Source of the DNA: an uncultured Erysipelotrichaceae bacterium
GTDB lineage: Bacteria; Bacillota_I; Bacilli_A; Erysipelotrichales; Erysipelotrichaceae
Direction: 5' to 3'
DNA: 51,776 bases
Assembly (NCBI GenBank): GCA_902761625.1
Contig: CACWLH010000032.1
Coordinates: 2,785-54,560 of the forward strand
The translations under genes and the position numbers were made by a program. The number at the start of each line of letters is the position of its first letter. Position 1 is the first letter of the stretch. Below are positions 27,148 through 35,346 of this stretch, piece after piece. The notes beneath the pieces were generated by a model that did not search any database, was not told the DNA's origin, and worked only from the letters and a program-made list of their open reading frames with translations.

Positions 27148-28693
27148 ATGCGCTACCGTAAAATCAGAGCTTCATGGAAAGATGACAGAGATACGCTGAA
27201 CCGTTTGTTTCTGATCGATGAATCGCTGAGTGTTCTTGAATTCACGGTGATTCTGCAGAAACTTCTGCATATGGAATTCTCCCATCTGTTTCAGATCATG
27301 TTTTCAAAACGGTATTTCCAGCCGGCAAGATTCAGTGAATACGGCTGCGAAAATATTGAGAGTCTTTCGTGGGACGATCTGCCCCGAAAATTCAGTTTTG
27401 AATATGACTTCGGTGACTCATGGATGTTTGAAATATTTGTATTCAAAAAGCTGACGGAAATCAATGATACACGTCCCGTGATTCTTCTGGAAGGAAGCGG
27501 AGCGGGCATCTGGGAGGATGAGCGATACGCCTTTACGCTTTACAAAAATGAAGGTGAGCTGCCTCAGCAGGATGAATACGAAGATTTCATGCCATGGAAT
27601 CTGGATTATCTTAAAGATCTCAACTCCACCCTGGATTATATGCATGAGCAGGAACAGGCCAGAATCGAAGCTTTCATGGCCGAAGAATTTGAGCAGGTTG
27701 TCAGCAAATTGCAGAATGTGATGTCATGCGGTGATCACTGGGACGCATACAATGGCGCGCTGAGTATTATCCGCATACCTGATCTTGATGAGAAGAATCA
27801 AATCAGCGCATCAATCAGAGCAATCACCGGATTTTTCAATGCCGTCGAGGCCATGTCACAGCAGGGTGTGCTGCCGAAGACGATGGAAGAGCTGCAGTCT
27901 TTTGAGAACGGTCCGGATGATTATACCGGTATCATTGACGATGTGCCTGATATTCTGCTTGAACAGGGCAAATATGAATACTGCCTTGAAACAATGAAGA
28001 AGCTTCAGTTCTTTTTCCCGCAGGATGAAGAATTAAAACACTCCACAGACGGTGCGGTCATGGGCTGTCTGTGCGGGCTTTCACGCTTTGAAGAGGCCCA
28101 TAAGCTGCTTGATGAGTATGATCAGATTCTCGATGATCCCCAGATGAAGGCTGTCAACCGTGCCCGTGTGAATCTGGCTGAAGGAAAACTGGCCGAAGCC
28201 GAAAGACTGCTTGCGCCTTATATCAGTGAGGATACGGAAGCGACGGAAGATAACTATCGTCTGCTGATGTGTGCTTACGAGCTGTACAGACAGACCGATC
28301 CGGCCAAAGCTGAAATGATCTCGGACAAACTCGATCAGATTGATCAGCTGCTGTTTCCCGATGAGGATGATACCGGTTTCACCGAAGCAAATGAAGAGCT
28401 CCGTTTTGCGGTTGAGCGTTTCCGCGATCATCAGAGCCAGTACCGCTATTCCATCGCAAGCGCCGTATTCATCATGCTGTATCAGGACAATGGCAATGTG
28501 ATCCTGCCTTTGAGCGGGGATATGAACCCGAAGGTGACGATCGGTGACGGTGCTGGACAGCGGCCTGGACGGCATTCTGGTTGATCCGGATATGGATGAC
28601 AACGGTATCAGAATCCAGGCGCAGACACTTGCGGATATGATGAAAGTGATCAACGAGGAAGACAGCAGTGAAAAGCCGCTGTTCCTCTCATGA
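27148..28693 (+). pseudogene. pRiA4b ORF-3-like N-terminus with helical-repeat C-terminus, frame-broken near the end
   Basis: ATG 27148 follows GGAGGTAATC; an ATG at 27136 overlaps that site and is rejected. Residues about 1-150 resemble the plasmid pRiA4b ORF-3 domain: FEYDFGDSWMFEIFVF and RPVILLEGSGAGIWED match its FGDSW and xxPV..G.G..ED core. The rest is helical and repeat-like (tetratricopeptide-like: ILLEQGKYEYCLETMKKL, ARVNLAEGKLAEAERLLAPY). The frame runs to a stop at 28584 after an odd tail (DGAGQRPGRHSG). One base over, starting at about 28550, the frame continues as VLDSGLDGILVDPDMDDNG to TGA 28693, a natural C-terminus just before the next gene. One extra base near 28540-28555 explains this. 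It may be a sequencing indel or a real mutation that changes only the last 36 residues, so a functional protein is possible. Confidence 0.7.
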
Positions 28694-28710
28694 ATATCAG
28701 GAGAAAACAT

Positions 28711-29208
28711 ATGAACACATCATCCATTTACCATCGCACCAGCATCCGCAGATATAAGGATCAGCCGGTTGAAAAGGAAACAATCATCGAAATGCTCAGA
28801 GCCGCCATGCAGGCGCCAAGTGCAGCCAACCAGCAGCCCTGGGAATTCTATGTCGTATCAGATCGTGAAACCCTGCATAAGCTTTCGGAAGTTTCACCTT
28901 TTGCGAAAATGACCGAACATGCGCCATGTGCCATCATCAGCGCATACCGCAAGGATTGCCGGCTGCCTGATTATGCTGAGATCGATCTGTCGATTGCCAT
29001 GGAAAATCTCTGGCTCAGATGTGATGAGCTTGGCCTTGGCGGCGTGTGGCTTGGTATTGCGCCGATTGAAGAGAGAATGAAGGCAGTGGAAGAGATCCTG
29101 GATATGCCGGATCATCTGCGTGCCTTTGCGATCTTTCCGTTTGGCTATCCGGATGAGGAAAGAAGCCAGCAGGACCGTTTCGAAGAGGAAAGGATCCATT
29201 TCCTTTAA
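28711..29208 (+). CDS. Nitroreductase family protein
   Basis: The 165-residue FMN enzyme starts MNTSSIYHRTSIRRYKDQPV and has LRAAMQAPSAANQQPWEFYVV, the FMN-binding segment, then LSIAMENLWLRCDELGLGGVWLGI and FAIFPFGYPDEE. These are typical of single-domain nitroreductases. ATG 28711 follows CAGGAGAAAACAT, fixing the start; an in-frame ATG at 28690 lies before this site. It is 17 bases after the end of the frame-broken pRiA4b-like gene and four bases before the acetyltransferase gene, so the three probably form one operon. Confidence 0.92.
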   Translation: MNTSSIYHRTSIRRYKDQPVEKETIIEMLRAAMQAPSAANQQPWEFYVVSDRETLHKLSEVSPFAKMTEHAPCAIISAYRKDCRLPDYAEIDLSIAMENLWLRCDELGLGGVWLGIAPIEERMKAVEEILDMPDHLRAFAIFPFGYPDEERSQQDRFEEERIHFL

Positions 29209-29212
29209 ATAT

Positions 29213-29809
29213 ATGCTGATCCGTCTTCAGTCCATTGATACGCAGCGCGAAAAAGAAATCGCAGCCGCTTTTGCAGAGAGCTTTCTTGCCCAGAGCGGCT
29301 CGCTTTCATCATGCATGAGATTTGAAGAGGCCTGCAGATATTTTGAGGTCACACTGCATGAGTATCAGCGTATCGGCGCTCTTTATACACTCAGTGAAAA
29401 TGAAGAGGGATATATTGTTTATCACCGCAAGAACAAAGGACTGTCCTGGTATCGGGATCTGTATCTGATCTATCGCTATTTCAGATGTCTTAATATTGAG
29501 ACGATGCAGAAGATGATGATGATCAGAAGGGGCTGGACGGACTATACAATATCGCATCTGGAAACCAAGGATTATATCGATGTCGCTCTTGTCTGTGTGA
29601 AAAAGAAATACCAGGGACAGGGGTATCTCAGAAAGCTTCTGGCAGAGCCGTTTGAAGAGGCTGAAAGTCTTGGCATTCCTGTGATCCTTGATACGGATGC
29701 CGAACACAAGGCCGTCCGTTATGAACATATCGGCATGCGCATTGAAAAAGAAGAGATTCTGCCAAGCGGACTGCATATGTATACGATGATCCATGATCCT
29801 GAATCATAA
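29213..29809 (+). CDS. GNAT family N-acetyltransferase
   Basis: The 198-residue protein has the GNAT core at residues about 115-180: DVALVCVKKKYQGQGYLRKLL is the beta4 strand and acetyl-CoA loop (Q-x-x-G-x-G/A type), followed by EEAESLGIPVILDTDAEHKAVRYEHIGMRIEKEEIL, the usual beta5/alpha4. The N-terminal 110 residues are helical and family-specific. The acceptor is unknown. Start ATG 29213 lies four bases after the nitroreductase stop, with GAGGAAAGGA inside that gene as its binding site. The coding sequence ends just before a 74-base gap with a nested inverted repeat. Confidence 0.87.
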   Translation: MLIRLQSIDTQREKEIAAAFAESFLAQSGSLSSCMRFEEACRYFEVTLHEYQRIGALYTLSENEEGYIVYHRKNKGLSWYRDLYLIYRYFRCLNIETMQKMMMIRRGWTDYTISHLETKDYIDVALVCVKKKYQGQGYLRKLLAEPFEEAESLGIPVILDTDAEHKAVRYEHIGMRIEKEEILPSGLHMYTMIHDPES

Positions 29810-29846
29810 AATTCATCCGCAGATAACATACTCATCAAGAGAATAT

Positions 29847-29882
29847 AGAAATCAGGCGTGCGTGCACGCAGAAAGGATTTCT
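29847..29882 (+). repeat. Nested inverted repeat covering the ribosome binding site of the DUF5688 gene
   Basis: Outer arms AGAAATC (29847-29853) and GATTTCT (29876-29882) enclose inner arms GCGTGC (29856-29861) and GCACGC (29864-29869). The Shine-Dalgarno bases AAAGGA (29872-29877) sit at the base of the outer arm, one base before the start codon region. As RNA this could hide the binding site. Confidence 0.55.
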
Positions 29883-29883
29883 G

Positions 29884-30699
29884 ATGAGTATGATGACATT
29901 TGAACAGTTTCAGAATGAACTTCTTCTGAGATGCAGATCATTTGCGCATAACGGCCGCAAGATCGAAGTGCTTGTTTCAGACGTGAAGAAGCTGAGCGGC
30001 TGCTATCCGGCGCTGACCCTGATCAGGGATGATCAGAGTACAGGCATCTGTTTCAATCTCAATGATCTGTATGCAATGTATGAGGGTGAAAAAGATCTGG
30101 ATGGAATTCTTGCATATTTAAAGGCTCATATGGATGATGACATTCCTCATGGGGATATCGATACGGTGCTTGAATATGAAAAGATCCGCGACGCTCTGTT
30201 CATCCGCGTTTCCAATGCATATGCAAACCGCGGGCTGCTAATGGAGGTGCCGCACAGGATTTATGAGGAATTTGCAATCACATATCATATCCGTATGATC
30301 TGTGATGAGCAGATGCTCGGATCAACGATGATCAATACGGAAATGCTGGCAAGGTACGGAATTGATGAGCAGCAGCTGTATGAGGACGCCATGCAGAACG
30401 CTCCCAAGCTTTTCAGACCTGATATTCTGAAATTCTCTTCCGGACATATCGGAAACATGTATGTTGTCACAAATACGGATCAGATCAACGGTGCGGCGGT
30501 CATGTTCTATCCCGGCTTTATGGAAAAACTTTATGAAGAGGTCCATGATGATCCGGTTTCCGCGGGGGAGAATGCTGAGCAGCTGAAGCAGGTGCTCCAT
30601 CATGCCAACCGTGATTGCGTCATGCCGGGAGAAACCCTGAGCGAGAATATTTATTTTATTTCAGGCAAAGATAAGCGTCTGCGAAGAATATTCAGCTGA
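29884..30699 (+). CDS. DUF5688 family protein
   Basis: The 271-residue cytoplasmic protein resembles the DUF5688 family found widely in gut Bacillota, whose function is unknown. Typical parts are the N-terminal LTLIRDDQSTGICFNLNDLYAMYEG, then RVSNAYANRGLLMEVPHRIYEEFAITYHI, the AMQNAPKLF segment and the C-terminal GNMYVVTNTDQINGAAVMFYPGFMEKL. It has no signal peptide or membrane helix. ATG 29884 or ATG 29890 is the start; AAAGGA lies six bases before the first. Transcription appears separate from both neighbours, with a terminator 3 bases after the stop. Confidence 0.85.
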   Translation: MSMMTFEQFQNELLLRCRSFAHNGRKIEVLVSDVKKLSGCYPALTLIRDDQSTGICFNLNDLYAMYEGEKDLDGILAYLKAHMDDDIPHGDIDTVLEYEKIRDALFIRVSNAYANRGLLMEVPHRIYEEFAITYHIRMICDEQMLGSTMINTEMLARYGIDEQQLYEDAMQNAPKLFRPDILKFSSGHIGNMYVVTNTDQINGAAVMFYPGFMEKLYEEVHDDPVSAGENAEQLKQVLHHANRDCVMPGETLSENIYFISGKDKRLRRIFS

Positions 30700-30702
30700 G
30701 CG

Positions 30703-30728
30703 AAAAAGCGGGATTCCGCTTTTTTTTA
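30703..30728 (+). terminator. Intrinsic terminator of the DUF5688 gene
   Basis: AAAAAGCGG (30703-30711) pairs with CCGCTTTTT around GATT, followed by more T. It starts three bases after the stop. Confidence 0.92.
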
Positions 30729-30784
30729 AGTCCGGGAATGACCGGAATCAGAATGTTTCCTGTCTCAGATTGTCCATGTTCAGT

Positions 30785-30790
30785 TACAAT
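30785..30790 (+). promoter_or_regulatory. Possible -10 box of the ABC importer operon
   Basis: TACAAT lies in the gap before the ATPase gene. No good -35 is found. Transcription from here would give a leader of about 57 bases containing two hairpins. Confidence 0.4.
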
Positions 30791-30802
30791 TAAACTAATG
30801 AT

Positions 30803-30841
30803 CATGCGTACAGACGCATGAAATGATGCGGCAACTGCATC
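30803..30841 (+). promoter_or_regulatory. Two consecutive hairpins in the leader of the ABC importer operon
   Basis: Hairpin 1: CATGCGT (30803-30809) with ACGCATG (30814-30820) around ACAG, a perfect 7-bp stem. Hairpin 2: GATGC (30825-30829) with GCATC (30837-30841). Both lie just upstream of the ribosome binding site GGAGGC. The first is also a DNA palindrome and could be an operator. Confidence 0.5.
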
Positions 30842-30853
30842 TTGGAGGCATAA

Positions 30854-31960
30854 ATGAAAATTGTACTGGATCATCTGACCAAGCGGTTTTCCAACCGTAC
30901 AAAAGGACTTGATGACATCATTGCAGTCAATGATTTCAATTTTGAGATTCCCGACGGCAAACTGATCGGTCTTCTGGGACCCAGCGGCTGCGGAAAGAGC
31001 ACAACCCTCAATCTGATCAGCGGCCTGGAAAAAGCCACCAGCGGTAAAATCTGGTTCGGCGATGACGATGTGACGGATCTTCCGCCTGAAAACAGGGGAG
31101 TCGGTCTTGTGTTCCAGAGCTATGCGCTTTATCCGCATCTGACAGCGAGACAGAATATCATGTTTCCGCTGCAGAATCTGAAAGGCAAAGACAAGCTGAC
31201 AAAAGAACAGATGAACGAAAAGGTGCTGGAAGCGGCGCATCTGGTTCAGATTGAACGTTATCTGGACAGTAAGCCCAACCAGATGTCAGGCGGTCAGCAG
31301 CAGCGCGTTGCCATTGCGCGTGCGCTGGTCAAACTGCCCAGAGTTCTTCTGCTTGACGAACCGCTTTCCAATCTTGACGCAAGACTGAGACTTGCCACCC
31401 GTGAGGAAATCCGCAGAATCCAGCAGGAGACAAAACTGACGACCGTGTTTGTCACCCATGACCAGGAGGAGGCGATGAGCATCTCCGATATGATCGTGGT
31501 CATGAAGGACGGTATCATGCAGCAGATCGGACGTCCCCAGGATGTATATGATCATCCGGTCAATCTGTTTGTCGCCAAGTTCCTGGGAAATCCGCCGATC
31601 AATGTGTTCGACGGAAAAATCGAGAACGGCGCCATTGTGATCGGCAATGAGAGAATTCTTGAAATTGAAGGGCCTGAGGATCAGGAAGTCTATGTCGGTA
31701 TCAGACCGGAAGGCTTCATTGTGGATGAGAGCGGACCGTTCCATGTGAACAAGAAACAGATTGAAATCATGGGCAGGGACACCAGCATCGTCGCAACCCA
31801 TCCCAATATGATTTCAGAATCCATCCGCATCATTGTGACGCTTGACAGCAGAGATGAGCTGCCCTCAACGGTCGGCTTCCGTCTGAAGCCCGGCAAGGTT
31901 GAGATTTTTGCCAAAGATACAGAGAACAACATTGAATACAGCGTGAGGGAGTCCGTATGA
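30854..31960 (+). CDS. Carbohydrate ABC importer ATPase (MsmK/UgpC-like)
   Basis: The 368-residue protein is the ATP-hydrolysing subunit of a class I sugar-type importer. It has Walker A GPSGCGKST, the Q-loop LVFQSYALYPHLTARQN, signature MSGGQQQRVAIARAL, Walker B VLLLDEPLSNLDA and the H-loop VFVTHDQEEAMS. Residues after about 240 form the MalK-type regulatory domain (FLGNPPINVFDG, VYVGIRPEGF), which places it with sugar importers rather than exporters. ATG 30854 follows GGAGGCATAA. It is the first gene of a four-gene transporter operon and overlaps the first permease by four bases (ATGA). Confidence 0.93.
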   Translation: MKIVLDHLTKRFSNRTKGLDDIIAVNDFNFEIPDGKLIGLLGPSGCGKSTTLNLISGLEKATSGKIWFGDDDVTDLPPENRGVGLVFQSYALYPHLTARQNIMFPLQNLKGKDKLTKEQMNEKVLEAAHLVQIERYLDSKPNQMSGGQQQRVAIARALVKLPRVLLLDEPLSNLDARLRLATREEIRRIQQETKLTTVFVTHDQEEAMSISDMIVVMKDGIMQQIGRPQDVYDHPVNLFVAKFLGNPPINVFDGKIENGAIVIGNERILEIEGPEDQEVYVGIRPEGFIVDESGPFHVNKKQIEIMGRDTSIVATHPNMISESIRIIVTLDSRDELPSTVGFRLKPGKVEIFAKDTENNIEYSVRESV

Positions 31961-32838
31961 AAAAGATCAAGCCGTGGCTCTATCTGGCACCGGCGATCCT
32001 GTTCCTGGGATTCTTCATGGTCTATCCTCTGATTGATGTTTTCATCTATTCCTTCGAGGAAGGCTATAATTCCGCTTCCCAGACGTTCCGCGGGATCGGC
32101 CTTTACAACTATATGTATGTCCTGCGTGATCCGTATTTCATCCAGGCACTCAAAAACACATTCATTCTTGTCATTATCACAGTTCCGCTTTCAACCGGAA
32201 TTGCGCTGCTGATTGCGCTGGGACTCAATTCCATTCCCAAACTCAAGGATCTTTTCCAGACGATCTTCTTTCTGCCTTATGTCACCAACACACTGGCAGT
32301 CGGTCTTGTCTTTATGATTCTCTTCAAAAAGACCGCTTATTCGGAAGGTCTTGTGAATATGCTGATCACGGGGCTTGGCGGCAGTGCGATTGACTTCATG
32401 GACGGTCCGTATTGGGCAAAGATGTTTGTGCTGTGTTTCTATACCGTCTGGATCGTATTGCCTTTCAAGATTCTGATTCTTACCAGCGCATTGGCAAGTG
32501 TGGATGAGAATCTTTACAAGGCTGCGAAGATCGACGGAACAAGCCGTTTCAGGATCTTTACCAGAATCACCATTCCGATGATTTCACCGATGATATTCTA
32601 TCTGATCATCACCGGCTTCATCGGCGCCTTCAAGGCTTATTCCGATGCGGTGGCGCTGTTTGGAACGGATCTGAACGCGGCCGGCATGAACACGATCGTC
32701 GGCTATATCTACGATATGCTTTACGGCAACGGCGGCGGCTATCCGTCATATGCCTCGTCGGCTGCCCTGATTCTGTTCGCCGTAGTGCTGACCATCACAT
32801 GTATCAATCTGACCATTTCAAATTCAGGCAAGGACTGA
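31957..32838 (+). CDS. Carbohydrate ABC importer permease (MalF-like)
   Basis: The 293-residue membrane protein has about six helices, starting with YLAPAILFLGFFMVYPLIDVF, which is typical for the first sugar-importer permease. The coupling EAA-loop is LYKAAKIDGTSRFRIFTRITIP, which docks on the ATPase. Start ATG 31957 overlaps the ATPase stop by four bases. A second permease follows after 12 bases with its own GGGAGG site. The two permeases should form a heterodimer. The sugar cannot be inferred from the permease. Confidence 0.93.
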   Translation: MKKIKPWLYLAPAILFLGFFMVYPLIDVFIYSFEEGYNSASQTFRGIGLYNYMYVLRDPYFIQALKNTFILVIITVPLSTGIALLIALGLNSIPKLKDLFQTIFFLPYVTNTLAVGLVFMILFKKTAYSEGLVNMLITGLGGSAIDFMDGPYWAKMFVLCFYTVWIVLPFKILILTSALASVDENLYKAAKIDGTSRFRIFTRITIPMISPMIFYLIITGFIGAFKAYSDAVALFGTDLNAAGMNTIVGYIYDMLYGNGGGYPSYASSAALILFAVVLTITCINLTISNSGKD

Positions 32839-32850
32839 TCGGGAGGCAAT

Positions 32851-33726
32851 ATGAGTACAAATAATGATTATCTTTCGATTGAGAAAAAAGCCAGAAGAAA
32901 CTATCTGATCCGCAATATCATCACCTATACGCTGCTTGGCATATGGGCGCTTGTGGTTCTGTTCCCGTTTTACTGGATGCTGCTGACATCCGTGAAAAGC
33001 TACGGTTCCTACAATGCGGAATATGTTCCGAAATTCTTCACACTCTCGCCGACATTGCAGAACTATGTCGATGCCTTCACCCAGGTTCCGCTGGCCAGAT
33101 ACTTCGGCAACACTCTTATTTTCGCTCTGATCACAACCGCTGCCATGTTGGTGGTGATCGTGCTTGCGGCATTTGCATTTGCCAGACTGGACTTCAAAGG
33201 CAGAAATCCGCTGTTCTCGCTGTTTCTTTCATTGATGATGATTCCCAATGAACTGGTTATTATTACCAATTTTGTGACGATCACAAATCTCGGTCTGAGA
33301 AACACATTCACCGGATTGATTCTTCCTTCCATCACATCGGTTTTCTATATCTATCTGCTGAAAGAGAACTTTGAGCAGATCCCCGAGGAATTGTACAAGG
33401 CTGCCAAAGTTGACGGCACCAGTGATTTCAAATATCTGATGAAAGTCATGATACCGATCTGTCAGCCCACCATTGTGACCATTGCAATTCTCAAGATCAT
33501 CGAATGCTGGAATTCCTATGTATGGCCGCGTCTGATCACGGACAATGAGAAATACTTCCTTGTTTCAAATGGTATTCAGGCGATCCGTGAAAACGGCTTC
33601 GGACGTGAGAATATCCCGGCGATGATGGCGGCGGTTGTCGTCATTTCCGTGCCGCTGATCATTCTCTTCCTGATTTTCCATAAGAAGATCATGGCAGGTG
33701 TTTCCAGAGGAGGTACCAAAGGATGA
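32851..33726 (+). CDS. Carbohydrate ABC importer permease (MalG-like)
   Basis: The 291-residue membrane protein is the second permease. It starts with a short polar N-terminus, then the helix WALVVLFPFYWMLLTSVK, which is diagnostic of MalG-type subunits, and has the EAA-loop LYKAAKVDGTSDFKYLMKVMIPICQP. Further helices are MLVVIVLAAFAFA, LFSLFLSLMMIPN and the final PLIILFLIFHKKIMAG. Start ATG 32851 follows GGGAGG. The stop overlaps the binding-protein start by four bases. Confidence 0.93.
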   Translation: MSTNNDYLSIEKKARRNYLIRNIITYTLLGIWALVVLFPFYWMLLTSVKSYGSYNAEYVPKFFTLSPTLQNYVDAFTQVPLARYFGNTLIFALITTAAMLVVIVLAAFAFARLDFKGRNPLFSLFLSLMMIPNELVIITNFVTITNLGLRNTFTGLILPSITSVFYIYLLKENFEQIPEELYKAAKVDGTSDFKYLMKVMIPICQPTIVTIAILKIIECWNSYVWPRLITDNEKYFLVSNGIQAIRENGFGRENIPAMMAAVVVISVPLIILFLIFHKKIMAGVSRGGTKG

Positions 33727-35321
33727 GAAGACTTCTGAAAACAGCGGCGCTGGCTGTATCAGTCATTGCCTTGTTATGCATGAGCAGCTGCCATGGAACC
33801 CAGGGTATGGCTGACTTTATTGTGCCGGAAGAATTTGATATGAATCAGACGCATGAGCTGATCTTCTGGGCAAAAAACGATACCAACCGCACCCAGACGG
33901 CGATCTATGAAAAGGCGATTAAAGACTTTGAGGCGCTCTATCCCAATGTCACTGTCAAGATCCGTCTGTATACCGATTATTCAAATATCTACAACGATGT
34001 CATCACCAACATTGCCACAAACACCACGCCGAATGTATGCATCACATATCCGGACCATATTGCGACCTATATGACCGGTATCAATACGGTTGTTGATCTG
34101 GATGAAATGATGACAAATGAAAAGTACGGCCTGGGCGGCAGTGAGGTCAAATTTGAAAGTCCTGCATATGATGAGGTGATTCCTGAATTCCTTGATGAAT
34201 GCATGATCCAGGAAAAGCATTATGCAATTCCGTTTATGCGTTCCACGGAAGCCTGCTATGTCAATGAGACTTATGTCCGGGAACTCGGGTTTGAACTGCC
34301 GGAAGTCATGACATGGGATTTCATGTTTGAAGTGGCTGAAGCGGCCATGGAAAAAGATGAGAACGGAATGTTCAAGGTGAACGGACAGAATGTCATGATT
34401 CCGATCATCTACAAGTCAACTGACAATATGATGATCCAGATGCTTGCCCAGAAAGAGGCGGAGTACTCTGACAATGAAGGCCATATCCTGATTTTCAATG
34501 ATGATACAAAGGAAATCATGTATATGAGTGCTGAACACGGAAAAACCGGTGCGTTCTCCACGTTCAAGATCTCGTCCTATCCGGCCAACTTCCTCAATGC
34601 GGGCCAGTGCATCTTCGCAATCGACTCCACCGCAGGCGCCACATGGATGGGCACGGATGCGCCGCTGCTGGATATCTCTCCGGATCAGATTGTCAGATTT
34701 GACACTGCGGTCAGAATGATTCCGCAGTTCAATCCGGATAAACCCAAAATGATTTCCCAGGGACCTTCCATCTGCATCTTCAACAAGAGAGATCCCCAGG
34801 AGGTTCTTGCCAGCTGGCTGTTTGCCCAATATCTGTTAAGCAATGACGTGCAGATTGCCTATTCCGAAACAGAAGGGTATGTGCCGGTGACTTCAAAAGC
34901 ACAGAACAGTGAGGAATATCAGGATTATCTCAGCAGAAGCGGAGAAGACAGCAATGAGCATTACCGCGTGAAGATCGAAGCTTCACAGCTGCTTCTGAAT
35001 CATACTTCCGACACGTTTGTCACACCTGTGTTCAACGGCTCTGCCTCATTGAGACAGGCGGCAGGTCAACTGATCGAAAATGCGGTCAAGTCCGCCCGCA
35101 GAAAAGAAACAATTGATGATGCCTATTGCGAGGAGCAGTTCTCCAAAGTCAACTCACTGTATCATCTGGATCAGATTTCCGCTTCTTCGGCGGGAACCGA
35201 AGAGCTTGGACCGCTTCCGGCTCCATCCAAAGCATTGCTGATCTGTCTGGCAGTCGTCTGGGTTATTCTTGGTGCGGTCTATGCGATTCCGCTTCTGAAG
35301 AAAAAGAACATGCACTCTTAA
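33723..35321 (+). CDS. Extracellular solute-binding lipoprotein with C-terminal membrane anchor
   Basis: The 532-residue protein is the substrate-binding subunit of the importer. The N-terminus is a signal peptide ending LLCMSSC, a plausible lipobox with Cys23 lipidated. The mature region is family 1 solute-binding: HELIFWAKNDTNR, FEALYPNVTVKI, NVCITYPDHIATYM and IPFMRSTEACYVNETY. Unusually, a second membrane span (ALLICLAVVWVILGAVYAI) and a basic tail end the protein, preceded by a flexible Ser/Pro-rich linker. This would tether it twice. ATG 33723 overlaps the upstream permease gene as ATGA. The ligand is unknown. Confidence 0.9.
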   Translation: MRRLLKTAALAVSVIALLCMSSCHGTQGMADFIVPEEFDMNQTHELIFWAKNDTNRTQTAIYEKAIKDFEALYPNVTVKIRLYTDYSNIYNDVITNIATNTTPNVCITYPDHIATYMTGINTVVDLDEMMTNEKYGLGGSEVKFESPAYDEVIPEFLDECMIQEKHYAIPFMRSTEACYVNETYVRELGFELPEVMTWDFMFEVAEAAMEKDENGMFKVNGQNVMIPIIYKSTDNMMIQMLAQKEAEYSDNEGHILIFNDDTKEIMYMSAEHGKTGAFSTFKISSYPANFLNAGQCIFAIDSTAGATWMGTDAPLLDISPDQIVRFDTAVRMIPQFNPDKPKMISQGPSICIFNKRDPQEVLASWLFAQYLLSNDVQIAYSETEGYVPVTSKAQNSEEYQDYLSRSGEDSNEHYRVKIEASQLLLNHTSDTFVTPVFNGSASLRQAAGQLIENAVKSARRKETIDDAYCEEQFSKVNSLYHLDQISASSAGTEELGPLPAPSKALLICLAVVWVILGAVYAIPLLKKKNMHS

Positions 35322-35346
35322 GACACTTTGAAAGAAGGAGGACAAT

